From Propionibacteriaceae bacterium (GTDB taxonomy: Bacteria; Actinomycetota; Actinomycetes; Propionibacteriales; Propionibacteriaceae): a stretch of DNA of 9,571 bases. Within the stretch, counting starts at the first letter, position 1, and each line of letters opens with the position of its first letter. A program made the translations under genes and the position numbers. Below the pieces are notes generated by a model, which searched no databases, was not told the DNA's origin, and was given only the letters and a program-made list of their open reading frames with translations. Location: assembly GCA_020438595.1 (NCBI GenBank), contig JAGQUI010000078.1, positions 1 to 9,571 of the forward strand, read 5' to 3'. Below, in pieces: positions 1 through 6,055 of this stretch.

Positions 1-713
1 CTGACCGCGTCCACGATCTTCGACGCGTCGCGGTTGGGGATGTCGACGCGCTTGGACAGGTGTGCGCCGATCGCGACGAAGGTGGCCTCGAAGCCGCCCT
101 CGGCCTGGTCGGCCATCAGGTCCTTGACGGTGTAGTTGTTCACGATCCGCACGCCGAGGTCGACCAGGCGGGAGATCTCGGCGTCCAGCACGTTGCGGGG
201 CAGCCGGTACTCGGGGATGCCGTAGCGCATCATGCCGCCGGGCAGGTCGGAGGAGTCGCGGATCTCCACCTCGTGGCCCATCCGGGCCAGCTGGTAGGCG
301 GCGCTGAGGCCGGACGGTCCGGCGCCGATGACCAGGACGCGGCGGCCGGAGCTGAACCGGGGCTTCGTGAACGTCCAGCCCTTCTCAATCGCCAGGTCGC
401 CGAGGTAGCGCTCGACGGAGTGGATGGAGACGGCGCCGTCGAGTTCGATCCGGTTGCACGCGGTCTCGCACGGGTGGTAGCAGACGCGTCCGTGGATGGC
501 GGGGAACGGGTTGTTCTTGACCAGCTCGCGCCAGGCGGCCTCCTCCTGACCGGCCTTCACCAGCCGGAGCCACTCCTGGATGTTCTCGCCGGCCGGGCAC
601 GCGTTGTTGCACGGGGGGAGCAGGTCGACGTAGACGGGGACCTTCGCGCGGACGGGGGCGACGCGCCCACCCTCCACGGCGAGGTCGGGGAGACCGGTGA
701 TATCGCGGGCCAT
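1..713 (-). CDS. GltD/NfnB/PreT-like Fe-S FAD-dependent NAD(P)H oxidoreductase (C-terminus outside window)
   Basis: The first 237 codons of a cytosolic flavoprotein related to the glutamate synthase small subunit; the rest lies beyond base 1. The N-terminal part carries the Fer4_20-type cysteines: C35-x3-C39-P, then C78-x3-C82-x3-C86, which in this family bind [4Fe-4S] clusters. A Rossmann FAD site follows, GAGPSG at about residues 130-135, and the region after it (GGMMRYGIPEYRLP) is the conserved GltD-family stretch. Such proteins pass electrons from NAD(P)H through FAD and Fe-S to a partner subunit; the partner is not in the window, so the substrate cannot be named. It lacks the longer N-terminus of classical actinobacterial GltD, so a stand-alone or 2-oxoacid-oxidoreductase-linked role is as likely as glutamate synthesis. 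The ATG at 713 is chosen because AAGGG lies 7 nt upstream; an in-frame ATG at 728 has no ribosome site. Family assignment is firm, exact role is not. Confidence 0.9.
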   Translation of the reverse strand, partial: MARDITGLPDLAVEGGRVAPVRAKVPVYVDLLPPCNNACPAGENIQEWLRLVKAGQEEAAWRELVKNNPFPAIHGRVCYHPCETACNRIELDGAVSIHSVERYLGDLAIEKGWTFTKPRFSSGRRVLVIGAGPSGLSAAYQLARMGHEVEIRDSSDLPGGMMRYGIPEYRLPRNVLDAEISRLVDLGVRIVNNYTVKDLMADQAEGGFEATFVAIGAHLSKRVDIPNRDASKIVDAV

Positions 714-731
714 GGGCACGCCCTTCATTGG

Positions 732-755
732 GATTGCTGGTTTGCGACAGCAATC
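732..755 (-). promoter_or_regulatory. 8-bp inverted repeat in the leader of the GltD-like gene
   Basis: GATTGCTG (732-739) and CAGCAATC (748-755) are perfect inverted copies with an 8-nt spacer, ending 19 nt upstream of the ATG at 713. It could be an operator or a small leader hairpin near the ribosome site. Another imperfect repeat, CCCCT/AGGGG (770-774 and 784-788), lies just upstream. Function is inference only. Confidence 0.3.
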
Positions 756-813
756 TACCCCCGCCCGGACCCCTGTGCTGACAAGGGGATTTATGCAAAC
801 TCGAGGGTTCGTT

Positions 814-831
814 AATACCGGTGGGGGTATT
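814..831 (-). promoter_or_regulatory. CsoR-like inverted repeat in the probable promoter of the GltD-like gene
   Basis: AATACC (814-819) and GGTATT (826-831) form a perfect 6-bp inverted repeat around a G-rich 6-nt centre. On the minus strand it reads ATACCCCC-ACC-GGTAT, close to the TACC(C)n...(G)nGGTA operators of CsoR/CstR-family repressors. A CTGACA hexamer that could act as a -35 element (minus strand) directly precedes it, so a bound repressor would cover the promoter spacer; the matching -10 is weak. No CsoR-family gene is in the window, so the regulator is unknown. The symmetry is seen; the regulator family is a guess from site shape. Confidence 0.3.
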
Positions 832-865
832 GTCAGGATGTTACGTCATATCCTCGTCCCCCCCG

Positions 866-915
866 GAGTTGTCAGAGCCACGGGGCGCTATGGCATACCG
901 TGGCTCTGACAACTC
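866..915 (-). terminator. 18-bp perfect hairpin between the SHOCT gene and the GltD-like gene
   Basis: Bases 866-883 are a perfect inverted copy of 898-915 around a 14-nt loop, giving an 18-bp stem. It starts 69 nt past the stop codon of the SHOCT gene and upstream of the GltD-like promoter region, the place expected for a transcription terminator. No U-run follows, which is common in high-GC actinobacteria. An operator or RNA-processing site is possible, but a stem this long without mismatch best fits a terminator. Confidence 0.55.
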
Positions 916-929
916 GGAGAAGTGGGGCG

Positions 930-996
930 TCAGGACAGAGCCCTTCGTGACGCGATCCCCTTCGCAGGCTCAGGCGACCGCCCTCAGGACAGAGCC
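930..996. repeat. 13-bp direct repeat copying the 3' end of the SHOCT gene
   Basis: TCAGGACAGAGCC occurs at 930-942 and again at 984-996, where it contains the SHOCT stop codon and the three preceding codons. The copies are 54 bp apart. This looks like a small tail duplication or the trace of a deletion or insertion event; no function is evident. Confidence 0.4.
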
Positions 997-1370
997 TTGC
1001 CCTTCAGGGCGGCGAACTCCTCGGCGTCGATGGCGCCGGAGTCGAGCAGGTCCTTGCCGCGGGCGATCTCGTCGGCCGGGCTGCTCGCGACGGAACGGAT
1101 GTAGGAGTCGGTCGCGGCCATGCCCTGCTGCATCCGGGCCTGGGCGCGGGCGGCCATGCCGTTGCCGCGGGCGACCAGGTAGACGAGCGCGGTGACGATC
1201 GGGAAGAAGATCAGGAAGAACACCCACACGGCCTTCCAGCCGCCGCTGAGTTCGTGGTCGCGGAACAGGTCCCCGATGATCGCGAACAGCGCGAAGAGGT
1301 AGGCGACGAAGACCATGATCGTCACGGCGTACCAGATGATGCTGCCCAGGTTGGCGAAGAAGTCGGGCAC
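984..1370 (-). CDS. Small two-helix membrane protein with C-terminal SHOCT domain
   Basis: A 128-residue protein. Two hydrophobic helices at about residues 9-33 and 46-66 are joined by a short loop (GDLFRDHELSGGWK), the arrangement of PLDc_N-like membrane anchors. A basic linker leads to a C-terminal SHOCT motif at about 95-126 (P-A-D-E-I-A-R-G-K-D-L-L-D-S-G-A-I-D-A-E-E-F), a short helical module found at the ends of many bacterial proteins, thought to mediate oligomerisation. No catalytic residues are visible; the role is unknown, possibly structural or envelope-related. The GTG at 1370 is preferred over an upstream ATG at 1418 because GAAAGG (1377-1382) lies 6 nt before it. It is divergent from the hydrolase, with 164 bp between the starts. 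A 13-bp palindrome (CGCTCG-C-CGAGCG, 1406-1418) lies 36 nt upstream and could be an operator. Confidence 0.85.
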   Translation of the reverse strand: MPDFFANLGSIIWYAVTIMVFVAYLFALFAIIGDLFRDHELSGGWKAVWVFFLIFFPIVTALVYLVARGNGMAARAQARMQQGMAATDSYIRSVASSPADEIARGKDLLDSGAIDAEEFAALKGKALS

Positions 1371-1476
1371 GATCGGCCTTTCTCGGGTGGAGGCGAACGG
1401 ACGGTCGCTCGCCGAGCGCAACTGCGAGCCGGCGGCGCCGGACGCGGGTCGCCGGAAGCGTCCCTGCGCCAGTCTC

Positions 1477-1503
1477 CCGCGGGATGGCCCGCGGTGCTAG
1501 CCT
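1477..1503 (+). promoter_or_regulatory. Candidate promoter and operator-like palindrome for the hydrolase gene
   Basis: TAGCCT (1498-1503) fits the actinobacterial TANNNT -10 pattern and would start transcription about 25 nt before the ATG at 1535. Just upstream, CCGCGGG (1477-1483) and CCCGCGG (1488-1494) form a 7-bp inverted repeat with a 4-nt centre where the -35 region should be. No good -35 hexamer is visible, so either an activator binds here or the promoter is weak. Confidence 0.3.
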
Positions 1504-1534
1504 CCGGGCAGTCAGAGAAGATCGGGGCCCGCCC

Positions 1535-2539
1535 ATGACCGCCACCCAGCAGGCCGACGCCGCCTGGTTCCGCCGCCGCCTCAGGGTCGGTTCTCCGCCG
1601 CAGGGGACGCCGCGTCCCACGTCCGACCGTGAGTCCGCCCTCGCCCGGTTCGAGGAACTGGCCGCGCTCGACGAGGGCATTCCCGAGGCCACCCGGTCGC
1701 GGCTGTTCGAGCCCGGCGGCGACGCCGTGGCCACCGTGGTGATCTGGCACGGGTTCACCAACGCGCCGTCCCAGTTCACCGCCGTCGCCGAGCAGTTGCG
1801 CACCTCCGGCTACCGGGTGCTCGTGCCCCGGATGCCGTTCCACGGGGAGGCCGACACCCTCACCCGCGACCTCGCGAAGCTCACCCCGCAGACGCTGGTG
1901 GACCACCTCGACACCGCGGTCGACATCGCCACCGGCTTCGGCGACCCGATCTGGGTGGTCGGGCTGTCCGCCGGCGCCACCATCGCCGGCTGGGCCGCGG
2001 CCACGCGGCCCGAGATCGACCGGCTGGTGCTCGCCGCGCCCCTGGTCGCCCCGGTCGGCTTCCCCCAGCCGCTGGTGCGGCTGTTCGTGAAGTCGCCGCG
2101 GATCGTGCCGCGCATCTACTGGTGGTGGGACCCGCGGGTGAAGGCGGAGATCACCGGCAGCCCGCACGCCTACCCGGGCTTCCCGCTGCCGGGCATCATG
2201 CCGTTCCTGCACCTGTCGGAGTGGCTCTACGACGGCTCGGTGCCGGTCGGCCACCAGCTCGAGCGGACGGTGCTGGTCACCAACCCCGGCGACTTCGCGA
2301 TCCGCAAGGACGTGGCCAGGAGCTTCGCCGAAGTGGTGTTCGCGCCGCGTTCGGACCAGTACGGCGAGGCGCTCGTCGACGCGGAGCTGAAGTGGATGCA
2401 CGACTTCGTCGACCCGCTGTCCCCGAGTACGGGCACGACCGAACAGGTGACCGCCGTCCTGCTGGCCGGCCTGGGCACCGGCGAGCCGACCGCCACCGGC
2501 GTCCTGGTCGAGCCACTGGTCGGCGCCCAGCCCGCCTGA
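1535..2539 (+). CDS. Alpha/beta hydrolase (carboxylesterase-like)
   Basis: A 334-residue serine hydrolase. The strand-then-HG oxyanion motif is W-H72-G73-F-T-N-A-P; the nucleophile elbow is GLS145AG; D253 (in NPGDFAI) and H289 (in KWMHDF) sit where the acid and base of the triad are expected. The block around 177-235, rich in Pro and Trp (IYWWWDP), is probably the cap that shapes the substrate pocket. It resembles monoacylglycerol-lipase or Est30-type carboxylesterases; the natural ester is unknown. There is no signal peptide, so it is likely cytosolic. The ATG at 1535 is preferred over one at 1484, because the longer N-terminus is unlike a folded domain and would remove the probable promoter; GGGG lies 7 nt before 1535. 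It is monocistronic, divergent from the SHOCT gene and converging on the sulfotransferase with 32 bp between stops and no clear hairpin between them. Confidence 0.88.
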   Translation: MTATQQADAAWFRRRLRVGSPPQGTPRPTSDRESALARFEELAALDEGIPEATRSRLFEPGGDAVATVVIWHGFTNAPSQFTAVAEQLRTSGYRVLVPRMPFHGEADTLTRDLAKLTPQTLVDHLDTAVDIATGFGDPIWVVGLSAGATIAGWAAATRPEIDRLVLAAPLVAPVGFPQPLVRLFVKSPRIVPRIYWWWDPRVKAEITGSPHAYPGFPLPGIMPFLHLSEWLYDGSVPVGHQLERTVLVTNPGDFAIRKDVARSFAEVVFAPRSDQYGEALVDAELKWMHDFVDPLSPSTGTTEQVTAVLLAGLGTGEPTATGVLVEPLVGAQPA

Positions 2540-2571
2540 GCGCTCCGGGGCCTCGCGTGGGACCGGCGGCC

Positions 2572-3735
2572 CTACCCGCCGAACCCCTGCCGCACGTGCT
2601 GCCGGGCCCGCCTGAGCAGTGCACCGGCCAGGCGCCGGGCCGGCACCGCCGCCAGGTCGGGCGGACGCAGCGAGGGCTCCGCGGCCCCGAGGGCTGCGGC
2701 GACGGCGACGGCCAGCGGCACCGGGTCCTCGACGACCTCCACGGGGGCGGCGGCGCCCGGCGGGACGTCGCGCTCGCCGGAGTAGACACCCAGATCGCCG
2801 AACACCCGGACGCCGAGGTCCGCGATCCGCGCCGCGGCCTCCCGGTCCACGGTGGCGGCGCGGGCCCAGGTGACCGGGCTCAGCCGCAGGCGCGGCTCCC
2901 CCGTGGCCGGCTCGCGGGACCGGAGGCTGCGGATCACGCCCTGGCTGACGATCCGCTGGTAGTCGCTGTGTCCGATGCCGGAACCCCGCAACCGCTCGGC
3001 CACCGCGGCGACCACGGCCGCCTCCGACGCCGTCAGCGAGCGGTTCAGGTGGTGCCGGTTCTCGGCTGCCGGGGCCAGCAGCCCGCCGGGCAGCCCGAGC
3101 AGGGCCTCGAAGGCGTCGGTCAGCACGTCGTGGCGGCGGGAGTCGAGGGCGATGCAACTCACCGCGTCCACGCCGAGGACGCCGGCCCAGCGCTCCACCA
3201 GCCGCGCGTGGTCGAGGTGCCCCGCCTTCGGGCCGCCGGTGGTGACCGCGCGCAGCTTGCGGTGGGCCCAGTGGTCGAGTGCGCCGGTCCGGCGTCCGTT
3301 CTTGACCAGCTGCTGCCACTCCGAGGGCAGCAGCGAGCGCAGGGGGCGCAGGCCGATCACCACGTGCACGGGGGCGCCGATCCGGTCGCACAGCTCCCGC
3401 GCGGCCGCCTCCTCGAGCACGCAGAGGCGCTCGTAGGAGAGCCACACCCGGGCCGTGGTCCGGGCCCGGGCCACCTCGGCGAGCAGGTCCGTGCCGAGGT
3501 CGTCGGGCGCGCGCCGGGCGTCCGCGCCGGACCAGCCCCAGGTGAAGCCGGACAGGGCGGAGAACCCCCACCGGTGGTTGATCCCGCTGCCCGGGTACGC
3601 CACGTCGTGCGCGGCCAGTTCGGCGCGCCGTCCGGCCGCGGCGCGCTGGATCGCCGTGCTGCCGGACTTGTAGGGGCCGATGTGCAGCAGGCAGGTTCCG
3701 GTGGTGACGGGTTCGACGCTGCCCTGTGCTGCCAT
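2572..3735 (-). CDS. PAPS-dependent sulfotransferase-like protein
   Basis: A 387-residue protein. Near the N-terminus, HIGPYK23SGSTAIQ (residues 18-30) is the P-loop-like 5'-phosphosulfate-binding loop of sulfotransferases. VVIGLR130-x7-S138 (125-138), followed by EWQQLVKNG, matches the 3'-phosphate-binding Arg and Ser of the same fold. The family moves a sulfuryl group from 3'-phosphoadenylyl sulfate to a hydroxyl or amine of a small molecule, sugar or lipid. The C-terminal third is Ala/Pro/Arg-rich and less conserved-looking. There is no signal peptide or membrane helix, so it should act in the cytosol. No glycosyltransferase, PAPS-synthesis or secondary-metabolite gene is adjacent, so the acceptor cannot be predicted. 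It lies 107 nt downstream of zur on the same strand and may be partly co-transcribed. The ATG at 3735 has no strong ribosome site; no better in-frame start is seen. Confidence 0.82.
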   Translation of the reverse strand: MAAQGSVEPVTTGTCLLHIGPYKSGSTAIQRAAAGRRAELAAHDVAYPGSGINHRWGFSALSGFTWGWSGADARRAPDDLGTDLLAEVARARTTARVWLSYERLCVLEEAAARELCDRIGAPVHVVIGLRPLRSLLPSEWQQLVKNGRRTGALDHWAHRKLRAVTTGGPKAGHLDHARLVERWAGVLGVDAVSCIALDSRRHDVLTDAFEALLGLPGGLLAPAAENRHHLNRSLTASEAAVVAAVAERLRGSGIGHSDYQRIVSQGVIRSLRSREPATGEPRLRLSPVTWARAATVDREAAARIADLGVRVFGDLGVYSGERDVPPGAAAPVEVVEDPVPLAVAVAAALGAAEPSLRPPDLAAVPARRLAGALLRRARQHVRQGFGG

Positions 3736-3807
3736 GCCGCCATCGTCGCGCGCGGAGGTGACGGGAGTTCAAACGGTGCGTTGCGATCAGGCTTCCCGTG
3801 AACCGGA

Positions 3808-3824
3808 CCGGGAGCCGCCCCCGG
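3808..3824 (-). terminator. Weak hairpin after zur
   Basis: CCGGG (3808-3812) pairs with CCCGG (3820-3824) over a 7-nt loop, starting 18 nt past the zur stop codon. It is the only hairpin seen between the zinc operon and the sulfotransferase gene. The stem is short and has no U-run, so read-through into the sulfotransferase is plausible. Confidence 0.25.
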
Positions 3825-3842
3825 ATCGTGGGCGCGGAGAGG

Positions 3843-4250
3843 TCAGCCCTTCGCGCAGTCGGCGCAGATGCCGTAGCACTCGAGCTCGTGCTCGACCTCG
3901 GCGAAGCCCTGCTCCGCGGCGAGCGCGCGGACCTGGGCCTCCAGCGACGGGATGCTCACCTCGACCGCCCGGCCGCAGGAGCGGCAGATCAGGTGGTGGT
4001 GGTGCCCGGGCGAGCAGGTCCGGTAGGCCACCTGGCCGTCCGGGGTGCGGATCGCGTCCACCTCTCCGCCCGCGGCCAGCGCCTGCAGCGTCCGGTACAC
4101 GGTGGCCAGGCCCACCCGGGCGCCGTCGTGGCGCATCCGGTCGTGGATCTCCTGGGCGGTCGCGAACGTCTCCTGGTCCTCGACCGCCTGGCGGATCTCG
4201 GCGCGCTGCCGGGTGTGCCGCGGGCTCGCGGGGCGTTCAGTGCTCGTCAT
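3843..4250 (-). CDS. zur: Zinc uptake regulator Zur (FurB type)
   Basis: A 135-residue Fur-family repressor that binds DNA when loaded with zinc and shuts zinc uptake. The winged-helix domain covers about 1-80, with recognition helix GLATVYRTLQAL (47-58). All three zinc sites known from M. tuberculosis FurB appear with a constant +3 offset (numbering recalled from memory): structural C89, C92, C129, C132; regulatory D65, C79, H84, H86; third site H83, H85, E104, H121. This favours Zur over the iron or peroxide sensors, as does the operon. The ATG at 4250 is chosen because GGAG (4257-4260) lies 6 nt upstream and the length then fits the family; a longer reading frame starting inside znuB is not credible. 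The start overlaps the end of znuB by 14 nt, implying translational coupling. As last gene of the operon whose promoter carries a Zur box, it should repress its own synthesis. Confidence 0.95.
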   Translation of the reverse strand: MTSTERPASPRHTRQRAEIRQAVEDQETFATAQEIHDRMRHDGARVGLATVYRTLQALAAGGEVDAIRTPDGQVAYRTCSPGHHHHLICRSCGRAVEVSIPSLEAQVRALAAEQGFAEVEHELECYGICADCAKG

Positions 4251-5220
4251 AGTGGTCTCCGTGCGCGGCGTGGCGGCGGCCGTCATGGACGTAGTCGGTG
4301 TGCCCGGCGTGCTCGACCGCGAGATGCCCGCAGTCGGCGTCATGCACGTGGGTGTGGTCCGCTGCCACCTCGTGCGGCAGGGGTGCGCTGTCCGGCAGGT
4401 CGACCAGGGGGCGGTTCCGCCGCTGCAGGGCGCGGGAGACCGGCCAGCTGAGGGCGAAGAGCAGGATCGCGATCACGACGATCAACGAACCCGGCGCGGT
4501 GTTCAGGTAGTAGGAGCCGACCGTGCCGCTGAGCGCGACGATCGCGCCCACCCCGGTCGCGGCGAACAGCCCGGCACGGAAGCCGACCACGAGGTGGTTC
4601 GCGGTGGCGACCGGCACCACCATCAGCGCGCTCACCAGCAGCAGTCCCACGGTCCGCATCGACACGGTGACCGTGATCGCGGCGAGCCCGACGACCATCA
4701 CGTTCAGCACACGCACCGGAAGCCCGATCGAGCGGGCGAACGGCTCGTCGGCGCTGACCGCGAACAGCTGCGGTAGCAGGCCGATCGACACGGTGAGCAC
4801 CACGGCGCCCAGCACCACGATGATCCACAGGTCCTCGGCGCCGACCGTGAGCAGCGAACCGAACAGGTAGTTGGACAGGATCCCGGTGCCCTGTCCGGCG
4901 AGGCCCGCCAGCAGCAGGCCGCCGGACAGCCCGCCGTAGAACAGGATCGCCAGCCCGACGTCGCCGCTGGCCCGGCCCGACTCGCGGAGCAGTTCGATGG
5001 CGATCGAACCCGCCACGCAGATCACGACGGCCACCGGCAGCGGAGCGGTGCCGGTGAGGATCGCCAGGCCGACGCCGGCCACGGCGAGGTGGCCGAGGCC
5101 GTCGCCCAGCAGGCTGAGTCGCCGTTGCACGAGGAAGGTGCCGATGGCCGGCGCGGTCACGCCGGTGACCAGGGCGGCGAGCAGCGCACGCTGCATGAAC
5201 TCGAGGCTGAGCCAATCCAT
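4237..5220 (-). CDS. znuB: Zinc ABC transporter permease ZnuB with His-rich C-terminal tail
   Basis: A 327-residue ABC-3 family permease that forms the membrane channel for zinc delivered by ZnuA. Hydrophobic helices fill about residues 10-270. The family signature LLGDGLGHLAVAGVGLA is at 37-53, and the block VSMRTVGLLLVSALMVVPVATAN near 187-209 is the conserved region that contacts the ATPase. The last 46 residues (282-327) are not part of the permease core: they hold 12 His, one Cys (297) and many Asp, in HxH and HxxH spacing, a likely metal-binding tail. Its side of the membrane depends on the helix count, which cannot be settled by eye. The ATG at 5220 has GGAGGT (5229-5234) 8 nt upstream, inside the last codons of znuC; the gap to znuC is 1 nt. 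Its 3' end overlaps zur by 14 nt. Confidence 0.95.
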   Translation of the reverse strand: MDWLSLEFMQRALLAALVTGVTAPAIGTFLVQRRLSLLGDGLGHLAVAGVGLAILTGTAPLPVAVVICVAGSIAIELLRESGRASGDVGLAILFYGGLSGGLLLAGLAGQGTGILSNYLFGSLLTVGAEDLWIIVVLGAVVLTVSIGLLPQLFAVSADEPFARSIGLPVRVLNVMVVGLAAITVTVSMRTVGLLLVSALMVVPVATANHLVVGFRAGLFAATGVGAIVALSGTVGSYYLNTAPGSLIVVIAILLFALSWPVSRALQRRNRPLVDLPDSAPLPHEVAADHTHVHDADCGHLAVEHAGHTDYVHDGRRHAAHGDHYDEH

Positions 5221-5221
5221 G

Positions 5222-6055
5222 TCAGCCCACCTCCTCCAGCCCGGTGTGGGCCGTGTGCGGTCGTTCGATCTCGTCGATCTCGTGGCCGCCGTGAGCCGCC
5301 CGGTGGTCGTGCCCGAGATGGTCGTGCTCGCCCGGCTCGTGCTCGTCGTGCTCGTGGTGGGTGTAGCCCGGAGGCATCACGTGGCCGTCGGCCAGCACGA
5401 TGCTGCGGTCGATGAGCTTCCGGAAGCAGCCGAGCTCGTGCAGCACCATCACCATGGTGTGGCCGGAGGCCTTCAACCGGGCCGCCACGCCCGCGAGCAG
5501 TTCCTGGGTGTTCCGGTCCACGCCGGCCAGCGGCTCGTCCCAGAGCATCAGGTCCGCCCCGGTGGCCAGCGCCCGGGCGATCAGCACTCGCTGCTGCTGC
5601 CCGCCGGACAGTCGTACGAACGGGTAGCGGGCCCGGTCCAGCAGGCCGACCTCGGCCAGGGCGTCGTCGACGGCGGCCCGGTCCGTCGCACTCGCCGGGA
5701 GGAACGGGCGGCGGCGCGCCAGGCGTCCGCTGGCGGCCACCTCGCGGGCGGTCGCCTGCTGGACGTTGATGCCGCCACGCTGGGGGACGTACCCGATCCG
5801 CCGCCACTGGTCGAACTGCTCCAGCGGCATGCCGAAGATGTCGATCGCGCCACGGTGCGGCACCAGACCGAGCAGCGCCCGCATCAGTGTGGTCTTGCCG
5901 GAGCCGTTGTTGCCGAGCAGGGCGACCACCTCGCCCCGGGCGATCTCCAGGGAGGCCTGCCGGACGATGGGGATCCCGCTCAGGACCACATCGACCGACT
6001 CCGCCTTCACGACGACGTCGGTCGATGCCGGTGCGCTGGGCTCGGCTAGCCGCAC
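5222..6055 (-). CDS. znuC: Zinc ABC transporter ATPase ZnuC with His-rich C-terminal tail
   Basis: A 277-residue ABC ATPase that powers zinc import with ZnuB. Walker A GNNGSGKTT is at 48-56, the Q-loop at Q92 (GYVPQR), the signature LSGGQQQR at 149-156, Walker B LMLWDE at 169-174 and the H-loop at H206. All catalytic residues are present. The ATPase ends near 228; residues 231-277 form an extra tail with 12 His mixed with Asp and Glu (HHEHDEHEPGEHDH), probably zinc-binding and cytosolic. The start is the GTG at 6055, overlapping the znuA stop by 10 nt; it has no clear ribosome site and probably relies on coupling to znuA translation. The next in-frame GTG (codon 16) would still leave an intact ATPase, so the N-terminus is not certain. 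The gap to znuB is 1 nt. Confidence 0.95.
   Translation of the reverse strand: MRLAEPSAPASTDVVVKAESVDVVLSGIPIVRQASLEIARGEVVALLGNNGSGKTTLMRALLGLVPHRGAIDIFGMPLEQFDQWRRIGYVPQRGGINVQQATAREVAASGRLARRRPFLPASATDRAAVDDALAEVGLLDRARYPFVRLSGGQQQRVLIARALATGADLMLWDEPLAGVDRNTQELLAGVAARLKASGHTMVMVLHELGCFRKLIDRSIVLADGHVMPPGYTHHEHDEHEPGEHDHLGHDHRAAHGGHEIDEIERPHTAHTGLEEVG
5229..5234 (-). promoter_or_regulatory. Strong ribosome binding site of znuB
   Basis: GGAGGT on the minus strand, 8 nt before the znuB ATG, lies inside the last codons of znuC. It is the strongest ribosome site in the operon and fixes the znuB start; ribosomes finishing znuC would stop 1 nt from it. Confidence 0.75.

Noticed and set aside
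60..815. 251-codon plus-strand open frame antisense to the GltD-like gene
   Set aside because: The minus strand encodes clear Fe-S and FAD motifs here; the plus frame is a compositional shadow.
1322..3772. Very long minus-strand open frame (816 codons) across the hydrolase and sulfotransferase genes
   Set aside because: It is out of frame with both recognised proteins, Arg/Pro/Gly-rich and low in complexity, a typical product of high-GC third-position bias.
2122..3801. 559-codon plus-strand open frame antisense to the sulfotransferase
   Set aside because: Shadow of the minus-strand gene that carries the PAPS-binding motifs; no domain and no ribosome site.
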